DNA of 64,000 bases from Micromonospora siamensis (GCF_900090305.1 NZ_LT607751.1:1178001-1242000); one strand, 5' to 3'. Shown: positions 35,318-44,335, counted from the first letter of the stretch. Notes: a model not told the origin generated them from the letters alone. Numbers and translations are program-made.

Positions 35318-36745
35318 ATGGTCACGGGGAAGCGTCCACGAGGGGTGCTGCGGTCGGTCGCGGCCCTGGTCACGGCGGTGCTGGCCGGTGGGTCCGCGCT
35401 GCTGGTGGCGCCCGCCCCCGCGCAGGCCTATCCGGTCCGCGACCAACAGTGGTATCTGGACGCACTGCGGGTCCCCGCCGCCCACGAGCTGACCCGCGGC
35501 AAGGGGGTCACCGTGGCCGTGGTGGACAGCGGCGTCCACGCCGCCCACCCCGACCTGAAGGGCCAACTGCTGCCAGGGCGCAGCTTCTATCCCGGTGGCC
35601 CGGCGAACGGCTGGTCCGACCCGGACCGGGAGAAGGGCCACGGCACCGCCATGGCCGGCATCATCGCCGGTCGGGGTGGTGGTGGCGGGACCCGGGAGCT
35701 GGGCATCGCACCGGACGCGCGGATCCTGCCGGTGGCGCTCGGCCCGAACAGTGCCCAGTGGGACGTGCTGGCGGGCGTCCGCTGGGCGGTGGACCAGGGG
35801 GCCGAGGTGGTCAACCTGTCGCTCGGCGGATACGGCGCCAACATCGACGCCACCCGGGCCGTGGAGTACGCGCTGAGCAGGAACGTCGTCGTGGTGGCCG
35901 CGACCGGCAACCGGAGCCAGGGTTTCGACGAGGTGGCGACCCCGGCGAACGTGCCGGGGGTGCTCTCGGTGAGCGGCACCGACCGCTCCGGCGGGTTCTG
36001 GCCCGGGTCGGCGACCGGTCCGGAGACCGCCCTGGCGGCCCCCGCCGTGGGGATCATCGCCCCCGCCCCGCCGGGCGTGAACGGCAGCGCCTACGGCATG
36101 GGCCAGGGCACCAGTGACGCCGCGGCGATCGTCTCCGGTGCCGCCGCCCTGGTGCGGGCCCGCTATCCGAAGCTGGACGCGGCCAACGTGGTCAACCGGC
36201 TGATCAGCACCGCCCGGGACCAGGGCGCCCCGGGCCGCGACCCGGAGTACGGCTTCGGCTCCCTCGACCTGATGCGCGCGTTGACCGCGTCGGTGCCCAC
36301 CGTCGAGGCCAACCCGCTGCTCGGCGCGCCCGGGGACGGGCAGTCGTCCGCCGGGTCACCGAGCCGCGGCGCCCAGGCGCGGGACGACGGGCCGGCCCTG
36401 TCGTTCGGGGTGGCCGACGGCTGGGGTGCCGCCGTGCAGGTGGGGCTCTGCCTGCTCGGCGTGCTGGTGGCGGTCGCCGTGGTGGTGGCCCTGGTGGTGG
36501 TGAACCGTCGCGCGCGGCGCCGGAAGGCGGCCGGCGCGCCGCCGGGCCCGTATCCGCCCGGTCCGTACCCGCCGACCGGGACGCTGCCGGGCGTCGGCGC
36601 GGCACCGGGCCAGGACCGGCCCGCCGGGCCGCCGGGTGGCTGGCATCCGTACCAGCACCGGCCGGTCGGCCAGCCGGCGCCACCGCAGCCGTACCCGCCG
36701 GGTGGTCCGGTGCCGCCCGCGCCACCGGCGGACCAGCAGCGTTGA
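35318..36745 (+). CDS. mycP: Type VII secretion-associated serine protease, mycosin (1)
   Basis: The 475-residue subtilase has a signal peptide (1-37, AQA/YP), an S8 domain with the triad Asp70 (AVVDSG), His108 (KGHGTAMAG) and Ser266 (GTSDAAA), a C-terminal transmembrane helix (about 370-393) and a Pro/Gly-rich cytoplasmic tail. This is the mycosin layout. MycP proteins stabilise the ESX complex and trim some substrates. The unusually long cytosolic PPGPYPPG-rich tail of about 80 residues is a notable addition. GGGAGAG precedes the ATG. Confidence 0.93.
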   Translation: MVTGKRPRGVLRSVAALVTAVLAGGSALLVAPAPAQAYPVRDQQWYLDALRVPAAHELTRGKGVTVAVVDSGVHAAHPDLKGQLLPGRSFYPGGPANGWSDPDREKGHGTAMAGIIAGRGGGGGTRELGIAPDARILPVALGPNSAQWDVLAGVRWAVDQGAEVVNLSLGGYGANIDATRAVEYALSRNVVVVAATGNRSQGFDEVATPANVPGVLSVSGTDRSGGFWPGSATGPETALAAPAVGIIAPAPPGVNGSAYGMGQGTSDAAAIVSGAAALVRARYPKLDAANVVNRLISTARDQGAPGRDPEYGFGSLDLMRALTASVPTVEANPLLGAPGDGQSSAGSPSRGAQARDDGPALSFGVADGWGAAVQVGLCLLGVLVAVAVVVALVVVNRRARRRKAAGAPPGPYPPGPYPPTGTLPGVGAAPGQDRPAGPPGGWHPYQHRPVGQPAPPQPYPPGGPVPPAPPADQQR

Positions 36746-36782
36746 CAGGCACGTCGAGCACCAGGTTCGGGGGAGGAATCGG

Positions 36783-37319
36783 ATGAGCGATCAGAACAGC
36801 GGCGGTCCGGATCGGGTGGACGTGGAGCTGCCCGTCCCGCTGCCGGTCAACCCGGTGCTGCCGGGGGCGGAGATCCGCGGCATCAGCTTCGACCGGATCA
36901 CCGCCGACCAGGCGCAGGTCTCGGGCGAGCTGTCCGGTGGTCCGGGCGTCCGGACGGAGTGGGACGCGGCCAGCTTCGACTCGGCGGCCACCTGGTTGCA
37001 GTCGCACGGCGAGTACGTGCGGGGCCTCTCCACCAAGATGCACGTGATCGCCGAGCGGCTCGGCGGCGACGGGAAGGGCCAGGGGCCGCTCGGCGGCTAT
37101 CCGGCGGCGACCGAGCTCCTCGGTCAGCACCGGATGGTCCACGAGAGCACCAGACAGGGCCTGGCCAAGCTCGCCGACGACCTGTACGCGGCCGCCGAGG
37201 CGCTGCGTGCGGTCAAGCGCAACTACGAGACCGCTGAAGAGGCCAACGCCATGTCGGCCCAGCGGATGAACGAGCTCCTGCGCGGCGCGGGGGGCCAGGG
37301 CGGGGGAGCCGACCGATGA
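36783..37319 (+). CDS. Helical ESX-associated protein with YxxxE motif (module B)
   Basis: The 178-residue protein has an N-terminal Pro-rich stretch (about 12-30), a central helical domain and a C-terminal helix with AVKRNYETAEEANAMSAQRM. YETAE matches the YxxxD/E export signal, and the block aligns with the equivalent part of the 25532 product. GGGGGAGG precedes the ATG. Its stop overlaps the next start by 4 bp (ATGA), as in module A, where the pair also overlaps. Likely co-secreted with, or chaperone for, the long WXG protein. Confidence 0.72.
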   Translation: MSDQNSGGPDRVDVELPVPLPVNPVLPGAEIRGISFDRITADQAQVSGELSGGPGVRTEWDAASFDSAATWLQSHGEYVRGLSTKMHVIAERLGGDGKGQGPLGGYPAATELLGQHRMVHESTRQGLAKLADDLYAAAEALRAVKRNYETAEEANAMSAQRMNELLRGAGGQGGGADR

Positions 37320-38899
37320 GCGGGAAGAGCTGGGAGGAGATGGCCCGGGAGGTCCTCGTCGAGGGCAACCCGGCCGAGGTCCGTGGGGCCGCACTGGACT
37401 GGGAAGAGGTCCTGCGCAACGTCGGGCAGGTGCGGGAGAGCCTCCAGCAGAACGTGGGCGACCTGGGCCGGACGTGGAAGGGCCCCGCGTACGACGCCTT
37501 CAAGGGGCACATCGACGGCCTGGCCAAGCGGATCGACGGCATCGTCGAGGCGGTGAGTGACCCGGGCGCGGGCCGGGTCGGGATCGTGCCCACGCTGGAG
37601 ACGGCCGCCGCGCAGATCGAGAAGGCACAGGCCGACATGCCGATCCCGGCGGCCTGCGTGGGTGACGTGCTGGCCGCCCGCAACGGCGAGCTCACCCTCG
37701 GGGTGGGATTCTTCGAGACCAAGGTCCGGGCCGACGTGCTGGGCAGCGCGCCGGTGGAGATGCTGGGCCAGCTGGGTGACTGGGTGACCGGCTGGTTCTC
37801 GGATCAGGAGGCGGACGCCCGCCGGGTCTACGAGACGTTGGACGGTGGGGTCCGGGAGACCGCGGCGAGTGGCCCTCGGGGTGGCTTCTCCGGCCTCACC
37901 GAACCCCCGCCCCCGCCCCCGCCGGCACCGCCGATCCGGCCCGGTGGCGGCGGCTCCGGGATGGGCAGGATGCCGTCGGGCGGGCTCGGCACGCCGGGCA
38001 CCGGCGGGATCTCCGGCGGCGGCGTGCCGGGCGGCGTGGGCTCGGTACCGGGCCTCGGGTCGGTCGACGGCTACGGCGGCGGGTCCGGGCCGGCCGGCGT
38101 CGGCGCGGGTACGCACCCCGACCTCGGCGTCGGCGGTGGCGGGTACCCGTCGGGTGACCTCGGCGGGTACGACCCGGGCACGGTCGGCGGCCACGTCCCG
38201 GGGGGCGGTGTCGGTTCGGGCGGCGGCTACAGCACCGGGCTGGCCGGCGCCGGTCCGCTGCCCACCGGCTCGGCCGGTGGGCTGGGCGGTGGCCTCGGCG
38301 GCGGTGGCCTCGGCGGCGGTGGCCTCGGTTCCGCCGGCATGGGCGGCGGGGCCGGGCTGGGCGGTGGCGCCGGTGCCGGCGCGGGTCTGCTCGCCGGAGG
38401 AATCGGCAGGCCGGTCAATCCGGGCCTGCCGCCGATGATGGGCGGCGGCGCGGCGGGCGCCGGCCGTGGCGGCGGTGGCCGCGGTGCGGGCGGACGGCTG
38501 GGCGCCGGTCGGGTCGGCGCGGGTGGCATGGGCGGCGGGATGGCGCCGGGCATGGGTGGCACGGCCGCCGCCGGTGGCCGGGGCGCGGGGCGTGGCGCCG
38601 GTGCCGGGCGGGGTGTGATCGGCGGCGCTGGTGCGGGTACCGGCCGCGGTGCCACCGGCGCGGCCGGTGTCGGGTCGGGCGCGGCCGGCGCTGGCTCCGG
38701 GCGTGGCACCGGTGCCACCGGGCGGGGCGCGGCCGGCGCGGGTGCCCGTGGTGCCGGCGGCCGGGGCGGCATGGCCGGCCTGGGTGCCGGTGGTGGCGCC
38801 GGCTACGGCGAGGAGGAGCTGCCGCGCAACTCCTGGCTGGAGGAGGACGAGGACGTGTGGGGCGCGGACGGCGGCGGCGCGCCCGGGGTGCTGCGCTGA
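37316..38899 (+). CDS. Long WXG-like ESX protein with Gly-rich tail (module B)
   Basis: The 527-residue protein has an N-terminal helical WXG-like domain (about 1-190) with the turn LGRTWKGPAYDAFKGHI, a Pro run at about 197-205 and about 290 residues of Gly/Ala-rich low complexity. Its acidic C-terminus reads NSWLEEDEDVW and ends APGVLR. The tail matches that of the 24130 protein. The Gly-rich region recalls mycobacterial PE/PPE-type cargo, without a PE or PPE signature. Function unknown; probably a secreted or surface protein. Confidence 0.72.
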   Translation: MSGKSWEEMAREVLVEGNPAEVRGAALDWEEVLRNVGQVRESLQQNVGDLGRTWKGPAYDAFKGHIDGLAKRIDGIVEAVSDPGAGRVGIVPTLETAAAQIEKAQADMPIPAACVGDVLAARNGELTLGVGFFETKVRADVLGSAPVEMLGQLGDWVTGWFSDQEADARRVYETLDGGVRETAASGPRGGFSGLTEPPPPPPPAPPIRPGGGGSGMGRMPSGGLGTPGTGGISGGGVPGGVGSVPGLGSVDGYGGGSGPAGVGAGTHPDLGVGGGGYPSGDLGGYDPGTVGGHVPGGGVGSGGGYSTGLAGAGPLPTGSAGGLGGGLGGGGLGGGGLGSAGMGGGAGLGGGAGAGAGLLAGGIGRPVNPGLPPMMGGGAAGAGRGGGGRGAGGRLGAGRVGAGGMGGGMAPGMGGTAAAGGRGAGRGAGAGRGVIGGAGAGTGRGATGAAGVGSGAAGAGSGRGTGATGRGAAGAGARGAGGRGGMAGLGAGGGAGYGEEELPRNSWLEEDEDVWGADGGGAPGVLR

Positions 38900-38920
38900 G
38901 CCCCGCCTGATGCCCGCTTC

Positions 38921-38949
38921 GGGCCACCGGTCACGCCGACCGGTGGCCC
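38921..38949. terminator. Bidirectional terminator between ESX cargo and second mycosin
   Basis: Arms GGGCCACCGGTC (38921-38932) and 38938-38949 are exact complements around a 5-nt loop, located between convergent genes. Confidence 0.8.
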
Positions 38950-38971
38950 GGACTCGTCGCGGCCGGCGGGG

Positions 38972-40345
38972 TCAGCCGGTCGGGTCGGTCACCGGGGCGG
39001 CGGGCCGGCGTCCGGGCCGCCAGCCGCGCCGCCGGCCGTGCGCCAGGATCGGGCGGGAGACGAGCAGGAGCGCCGCGAGGAGCAGGCCGGCCAGTGCCAC
39101 CCAGAGGGCGACCGTGCGTTGCCAGGCCGACGGGTCCTCCCGGGCGGGCAGCGCCGGCATGGCCCCGGGCGGCGGGTCGGCGCGTACGCCGAGCAGGGTG
39201 GTGACCGCCCGGTACGGGTCGACCACGCCGTACCCGATCTCGGTGTTCTTCCCCTCGGGCGGGCTGTCGGCGGTGCCGGTCAGCCGGGCGGTGACCTGGT
39301 CGGGGGTGAGGTCGGGTTGAGCGGCGCGGAGCAGCGCGACGACACCCGAGACGTACGCGGCGGCAAAGCTGGTGCCGCCGTCCGGCTCGGGGAGGTAGCC
39401 GTCGCCCCGGGGGGCGGGGCCGATCAGGTTCAGCCCGGGCGCGGCGACGTCGACGTACTCGCCGCTGATCGAGGTCCCGACGTGCGCGCCCTGCTCGTCG
39501 ACCCCGGCGACGGCGATCACCCCGGGATAGCTCGCCGGGTACGCCGGCAGGTCCTGCCGCTGCTGCTCCTTGCTGTTGCCGGCGGCCGCCACCACGACGA
39601 TCTTCCGGCTCAGCGCGTAGCCGATCGCCTGCTCCAGTTCGGGCGCGGGCTCGGTCACCAGGGACAGGTTGATCACGTCGGCGTCGTGGTCGGCGGCCCA
39701 GCGGACCGCCTGGGCGATCTGGCCGGGCAGCGCGGGGTCACGGGTCTCCCCGGTGTCGGGGAGCACCCGCAGCGGCAGGATCGCCGCCTCCGGCGCGATG
39801 CCGCTGAACGGTGCGTCGGTGTCGTCCCGACCGGCGATGATCCCGGCCACGACGGTACCGTGGCCGGCCTGGTCGCAGCGGCCCTGCCGTTGCGGGAGGC
39901 CGCTGAAGTCGCGTCCCTCGCGGACCCGGCCCCGCAACGCCGGGTGGCCCGCCGACACCCCGGAGTCGATCACCGCCACGGTGACCCCGGCGCCGCGGCT
40001 GATCGGCCAGACGGACTCCGGCTTCAGCCGGTCCAACGCCCACGGCCGTTCGGTGGGGGCGGGACCACCGGCCGGCCCACAGGCCGCCGACGCCGGTGCG
40101 GCGAGGGCCCGCGGGGCGAGAGCCTGCGGGGCTGGGGCCGGCCCGGCGAGAGCCTGCGGGGTGAGGGCGGGTGCGGCGAGGGCCGGCGCGGCGCGGGCCT
40201 GCGGGGTGAGGGCGGGTGCGGCGCCGGCCGGCGTCGGGGCGGCCCAGAGCGGGCCGAGCAGGACCGCCGTGGCTCCACAGAGGACGGCCCGGGTTCGGGC
40301 GTCCCGGTTCGACGGAAGCCGGGCCGGTGGGAAGCTCTCGCGCAC
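38972..40345 (-). CDS. mycP: Type VII secretion-associated serine protease, mycosin (2)
   Basis: The 457-residue S8 protease has a signal-like N-terminus (about 17-43), an Ala/Pro repeat linker (about 44-88; ALTPQA and similar units), a subtilase domain with Asp127 (AVIDSG), His162 (AGHGTVVAG) and Ser326 (GGTSFAAAYVSG), and a C-terminal transmembrane helix (about 412-432) with a short basic tail. It closes the ESX locus on the opposite strand from the first mycosin. Two mycosins in one locus suggest separate roles, such as structural support and substrate cleavage. Confidence 0.9.
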   Translation of the reverse strand: MRESFPPARLPSNRDARTRAVLCGATAVLLGPLWAAPTPAGAAPALTPQARAAPALAAPALTPQALAGPAPAPQALAPRALAAPASAACGPAGGPAPTERPWALDRLKPESVWPISRGAGVTVAVIDSGVSAGHPALRGRVREGRDFSGLPQRQGRCDQAGHGTVVAGIIAGRDDTDAPFSGIAPEAAILPLRVLPDTGETRDPALPGQIAQAVRWAADHDADVINLSLVTEPAPELEQAIGYALSRKIVVVAAAGNSKEQQRQDLPAYPASYPGVIAVAGVDEQGAHVGTSISGEYVDVAAPGLNLIGPAPRGDGYLPEPDGGTSFAAAYVSGVVALLRAAQPDLTPDQVTARLTGTADSPPEGKNTEIGYGVVDPYRAVTTLLGVRADPPPGAMPALPAREDPSAWQRTVALWVALAGLLLAALLLVSRPILAHGRRRGWRPGRRPAAPVTDPTG

Positions 40346-40421
40346 GAGGTGAGGTTACCGCCGGCGGGCGGGCGCCGGGGTCACGGGCGGGCGGCGCCGG
40401 CCACCGTGGAGGGTGGGCCGG

Positions 40422-40754
40422 TCAGCCGGCCTCGGGCCGCTCGACGGCCGGCACCGGGGTGAAGAGGGCGAGCAGGTCGCCCACCTGGCGGTCGGCCTCG
40501 GCGGGGTGGCGGAAGTGGCCGCTCGGGTTGACGGTGTACTCGTTGCGCCGGCCCACCCGGGTGCGCTGGAGGTAGCCCTCGGCCTCCAGGTCGGCGACGA
40601 TCGCCTGGGCGGCCCGCTCGGTGACCCCGACCTCGTCGGCCACGTCGCGCAGCCGGGCGGTGGGGTTGCGGGCGATGGCCAGCAGCACGTGCCCGTGGTT
40701 GGTGAGGAACGTCCAGTTCCGGGCGTTTCCGTTCTCGCCAGCTGTCGTCGCCAT
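40422..40754 (-). CDS. Winged helix-turn-helix regulator (MarR/ArsR-like)
   Basis: The 110-residue protein is a single winged helix: NWTFLTNHGHVLLAIARNPT, then RLRDVADEVGVTERAAQAIV (recognition helix) and the wing YLQRTRVGRRNEYTVNP. It lacks metal-binding cysteines. The start MATTAGENG at 40754 matches the usual beginning of this small family (recollection), although its ribosome site is weak. The carbonic anhydrase gene is divergent, about 180 bp away, and is a candidate target. Confidence 0.78.
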   Translation of the reverse strand: MATTAGENGNARNWTFLTNHGHVLLAIARNPTARLRDVADEVGVTERAAQAIVADLEAEGYLQRTRVGRRNEYTVNPSGHFRHPAEADRQVGDLLALFTPVPAVERPEAG

Positions 40755-40936
40755 CCCGCCATGGTAGGGCCTCCCGGCGGACGGGGGTGGGTCGCTGCCG
40801 GTGGGCCGGGCGAGGGCGACACCTGAAATCCGTATCACGAAATCTTGACGGGCTTTGCGCTGCGTGTGACGGTGGATGCTGGCCGCCTCCGTCGCCGGCC
40901 GAGCTACCCGCGTACGTGAGGGACGAGGTGAGGCGA

Positions 40937-41599
40937 ATGCCGTGGAGCAGCCCGGAGCGAGCGCTCGACGAACTGCGGGCCGGTAACCGCCGGTTCGTCG
41001 CCGGTGCGCCGTACCACCCGAACCAGGACGCCGACCGGCGGGCCGCCGTGGCGGAGGGGCAGGACCCGTTCGCGGTGATCCTCGGCTGCTCCGACTCCCG
41101 GCTGGCCGCCGAGATCATCTTCGACCGCGGCCTCGGCGACCTCTTCGTGGTCCGTACCGCCGGGCACACCGCCGGGCCCGAGGTGCTGGGCAGCGTCGAG
41201 TACGCGGTATCGGTCCTCCACACGCCGCTGGTCGTGGTCCTCGGCCACGACTCCTGCGGGGCCGTGCAGGCCGCCCGGCAGGCCGTCGCCACCGGCACCC
41301 CGCCGCCCGGGCACCTGGGCGCGGTGGTGGACGCCGTGCTGCCCAGCCTGCGGCGGGCCGAGGCCGAGGGCGTCGAGGAGATCGACGAGATCGTCGACAT
41401 CCACATCGCGCAGACCGTGCAGGCCCTGCTGACGAACTCCGCCACCCTGGCCGAGGCGGTGGCAGCCGGCCGGTGCGCGGTGGTCGGCATGTCGTACCGG
41501 CTGAGCGCCGGTGAGGCGCGCACGGTGGCCGAGGTGGGGACCGGCGGGACGGCCGCGGTGCCCGCCCAGGCCGGCCCGGTCGGCCAGCCGACGGGCTGA
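40937..41599 (+). CDS. Beta-class carbonic anhydrase
   Basis: The 220-residue enzyme carries the beta-CA zinc site: Cys and Asp in GCSDSRL (about 50-56) and the HxxC pair in VVLGHDSCGAVQAA (about 104-107). It interconverts CO2 and bicarbonate in the cytoplasm. The ATG at 40937 is used because GAGGTG lies about 9 nt upstream; a longer frame starts at 40787. A terminator hairpin follows at 41620. Confidence 0.92.
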   Translation: MPWSSPERALDELRAGNRRFVAGAPYHPNQDADRRAAVAEGQDPFAVILGCSDSRLAAEIIFDRGLGDLFVVRTAGHTAGPEVLGSVEYAVSVLHTPLVVVLGHDSCGAVQAARQAVATGTPPPGHLGAVVDAVLPSLRRAEAEGVEEIDEIVDIHIAQTVQALLTNSATLAEAVAAGRCAVVGMSYRLSAGEARTVAEVGTGGTAAVPAQAGPVGQPTG

Positions 41600-41619
41600 C
41601 ACCGGCCCGGGAACGACGC

Positions 41620-41647
41620 GGGCCGCCCCGCGAAGGCGGGACGGCCC
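41620..41647. terminator. Bidirectional terminator hairpin
   Basis: Arms 41620-41631 and 41636-41647 pair over 12 bp (one G-U) around GAAG. The hairpin lies between the convergent carbonic anhydrase and wall-hydrolase-like genes. Confidence 0.75.
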
Positions 41648-41667
41648 GGTGGTACGCGGCACGCGCG

Positions 41668-42687
41668 CTACAACAGCGAGACGTGCACGTGGTCGGTGTG
41701 GTTGGACGGGCCGCTGTACGACTTCCAGCCGGTGGCCGGGAACCAGATCTGCCGGTTCCAGATCACGTAGTAGATGCCGAGCCGGTCCGCGTTGCGCAGC
41801 AGGAACGCGGCGAGGTTGTTGCCGTACGTGCGGGTGTCGTCGTTGTGCCACGGACTGAACCCGCTGTTCTGCAACGACCAGTCGCAGGCCCGGCCCTTCG
41901 GATGCTCCCACGGCCCACCGGGGCGGTAGCAGCCGACGAAGCGGTCGAAGCCGGCCCGCTTGACCTCCTTGTACATGTGCAGCGTCCGCGGCGTGATGCA
42001 GCCCGAGGTGGTCGGGTCGTTCTCGCTGCACGACTCGCGGCGCCACTCCCCGTCGGAGCTGCGGCCGGGGGCGATCCGGGCGACCGGTGAGGTCTCGGAG
42101 ACCAGGCCACCGGTGAAGCCCTCGCCGCCGACCAGCTCCAGCGACTTCTCCGCCTCGCTGCGGCGCTTGGCGATGATGTTCGTCTGCCGTTGCTGCTCGC
42201 GGACCTCGGCGTCGAGGCTGAGCTTGGCCTCCTCGGCCTTGCGCTTGGCCTCGGTCACCTCGGCGAGCTTCTGCTCGTTGACCATGTTGATCTCGTCGAG
42301 GACGGCGGCCCGCTTGACGAACGAGTCGGGGGTGTTGCTCTCCAGCAGGACGGCGACCGCGCCGATCCGGCCGGTCCGGTAGGAGGCCGCGGCGATCTGG
42401 CCGACCTGCGGGGTGAGCCGGTCCAGCTCGTTCTGTGCCCGACGGACCTCGAGGGCGAGCGCGAGCTGCCGCTTCTTGGACTTGGCCAGCTTGGCCTTGG
42501 CCTGGAAGTAGCCCCGGTTGGTCTGCTCCAGCACGTCGTTGAGCAGCGGTGGGTCGTCGTCCTCCTCGTGCCCGGAGGGCTTCGGGTTGGACGGTGCGGC
42601 CGTCGCCGGCAGCGGACCGGTGACGATGCTGAGTGCGGTGAGCACGGCCACCACCGGTGTCAGCCAGCGGCGCAGGGGTGCCGTCAC
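41668..42687 (-). CDS. Secreted coiled-coil protein with ARB-07466-like (VanY-type) C-terminal domain
   Basis: The 339-residue protein has a signal peptide (1-31, ATA/AP), a long coiled coil (about 45-185, like the N-terminal part of NlpC/P60 and FtsX-activated hydrolases) and a C-terminal domain of the ARB-07466 type. That domain has CYRPGGPWEHPKGRACDW and a closing HTDHVHVSL that supplies His/Asp ligands as in M15/VanY peptidases. A role in peptidoglycan remodelling is likely. Its mRNA leader holds a c-di-AMP riboswitch that ends about a dozen nt before the GTG start, which itself follows GGGAAGGG. Confidence 0.82.
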   Translation of the reverse strand: MTAPLRRWLTPVVAVLTALSIVTGPLPATAAPSNPKPSGHEEDDDPPLLNDVLEQTNRGYFQAKAKLAKSKKRQLALALEVRRAQNELDRLTPQVGQIAAASYRTGRIGAVAVLLESNTPDSFVKRAAVLDEINMVNEQKLAEVTEAKRKAEEAKLSLDAEVREQQRQTNIIAKRRSEAEKSLELVGGEGFTGGLVSETSPVARIAPGRSSDGEWRRESCSENDPTTSGCITPRTLHMYKEVKRAGFDRFVGCYRPGGPWEHPKGRACDWSLQNSGFSPWHNDDTRTYGNNLAAFLLRNADRLGIYYVIWNRQIWFPATGWKSYSGPSNHTDHVHVSLL

Positions 42688-42693
42688 AGTGTT

Positions 42694-42850
42694 CCCTTCC
42701 CTCGACCGCCGACCGGGTTAGCTGACGGATTCGGGACGGAAGTTGCCCCGGCCGCTCGCGCGGCTTCACCCCAGAAACCTGGTTCCCCGGCTCGCCGTAC
42801 GGCGATTGGGCGGTGGCACCGCAGGCGCCGCAGCGCGCCTTCGGCGGTGA
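42694..42850 (-). ncRNA. Cyclic di-AMP riboswitch (ydaO/yuaA type)
   Basis: Read on the minus strand, the leader contains GAGCCGGGGAACC, then GGGGTGAA, a variable stem, CTTCCGTCCCGAATCCG and TCAGCTAACC. These are the conserved blocks, in order, of the ydaO c-di-AMP riboswitch. An outer helix pairs 42841-42847 with 42706-42712 (CCGCCGA with TCGGCGG). In actinobacteria this class controls cell-wall hydrolase genes, usually shutting them off when c-di-AMP is high, and the downstream gene is of that kind. The ribosome site lies immediately after the element. Confidence 0.88.
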
Positions 42851-42988
42851 CCGGCAGCGAGGTTACCCGAGAGCCGGGCATGCGAGCTACGTCCGGAACC
42901 CGACCAAAACCGTTATTTCGCAGTAGCCATCGGTAACCAGTGACACGTTTATCAACGGTGGTGGCGTGATCGGTCACGCTGTGCAGTG

Positions 42989-44335
42989 TCACCATGCGTC
43001 GTCCGTACTCCTCTCCGGATCGGGCCACCGGGCGGGGGCCGGGGCGGTGGGGGTGCGCGGCGCGCTCAGCGCCTCCAGCGCGACCGCCCGGTCGGCGGCC
43101 GGCCGGCGGGACCCGGCAGCGGCGGCCGGTGCGGGGTCCACCGGGTCGTCGGTGTCCCGGCCGGCGGTGGTCACCAGGGCGGCCAGGCCGGTGGTGAGCG
43201 GCACCGCCGCGATCAGCCCCAGCGTCGCCACCGCGCTGCGGACGATCTCCTGGGCCATGAACTCGCTGGTCAGGATCTGGCCGACCGGGCGGGAGTCGGC
43301 GACCAGCAGGAGCAGCAACGGCAGCGAGGCGCCCGCGTACGCCAGCACGATGGTGTTGACGGTGGAGGCGATGTGCGCCCGGCCGACCCGGGTGGCCGCC
43401 CGGTAGAGCTGGCGGCGGGACAGCCCGGGGTTGGCGTGCGCCAGCTCGGTGACGGTCGCCGCCTGGGTGACGGTCACGTCGTCGAGCACGCCGAGCGAGC
43501 CGATCACGATGCCGGCCAGCAGCAGGCCGTGCAGGTCGACGTCCTGCTGGAACATCGACAGCGTGGTGGCGTCCTCGCTGCCGTACCCGGTCAGGTGGGT
43601 GGCGGCGGTGGCCAGCGTCCCGAGTACGCCGGTGAGCACCAGGCTGCCCAGGGTGCCCAGCACCGCCACCGAGGTCTGCGCGGTGACCCCGTGGGTGAGG
43701 TACAGCACCACGAACATGATCAGGGCGGAGCCGGTGACGGCGACCAGCAGCGGCGAGCGGCCAGCGCTGATCCCGGGCAGCACGAAGCCGAGCAGGACGG
43801 CGAAGCTCGCGGCCAGGCCGCCGAGCGCGGCCAGCCCGCGCCACCGGCCGAACGCGACGATGGCGGCGGCGAAGACCACCACCAGCCAGACCAGCGGCGC
43901 TCCGCGCTGGTGCTCGGCGATCTGGTAGCTGCTCTCCGACGGGTCCGCCGGATCGGCGAGCTTCACCAGGACGATCTCGTCGCCCGCGGCCACCTCCGGG
44001 GCGCCCGGCCCGGCCGGCAGCGGGGTCTCGACCTCACGGCCGGCGTCCGGGCCCTGCTCCACGCGTACGGTGACCGTGCCGCACGGTCCGTCCCGCCCGG
44101 TCGGGCCGCCCTCCGGGGTCTCCGGTGCCGGAGGGCACTCCTGCGAGACCACCCGGACCGCCGTGCCGTGGTGGCGGGGCACGTCGGAGCCGGGGTCGCG
44201 GTCCGGGGTGCTCCGGGGCCAGAGCGCCACCGCGGCGACCACGGTGAGGACGAAGAGCGGCACCACGGTCGCGACGAGGATCCGCCGCACCCGGGGTGGC
44301 GCGGGCGGAGCGGGGTGACCGTGGTCGGCGCCCAT
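42989..44335 (-). CDS. YibE/F family membrane protein
   Basis: The 448-residue protein has an N-terminal transmembrane helix (about 19-40), an extracytoplasmic beta domain (about 45-125) and about seven more helices (about 150-395). The YibE/F hallmark GSLGVLDDVTVTQAATV is present, with THLTGYGSEDATTLSMFQ and LPLLLLLVAD. The family is found in many Firmicutes and Actinobacteria; transport of an unknown solute is suspected but unproven. It stands alone between the riboswitch region and the copper genes. Confidence 0.87.
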   Translation of the reverse strand: MGADHGHPAPPAPPRVRRILVATVVPLFVLTVVAAVALWPRSTPDRDPGSDVPRHHGTAVRVVSQECPPAPETPEGGPTGRDGPCGTVTVRVEQGPDAGREVETPLPAGPGAPEVAAGDEIVLVKLADPADPSESSYQIAEHQRGAPLVWLVVVFAAAIVAFGRWRGLAALGGLAASFAVLLGFVLPGISAGRSPLLVAVTGSALIMFVVLYLTHGVTAQTSVAVLGTLGSLVLTGVLGTLATAATHLTGYGSEDATTLSMFQQDVDLHGLLLAGIVIGSLGVLDDVTVTQAATVTELAHANPGLSRRQLYRAATRVGRAHIASTVNTIVLAYAGASLPLLLLLVADSRPVGQILTSEFMAQEIVRSAVATLGLIAAVPLTTGLAALVTTAGRDTDDPVDPAPAAAAGSRRPAADRAVALEALSAPRTPTAPAPARWPDPERSTDDAW

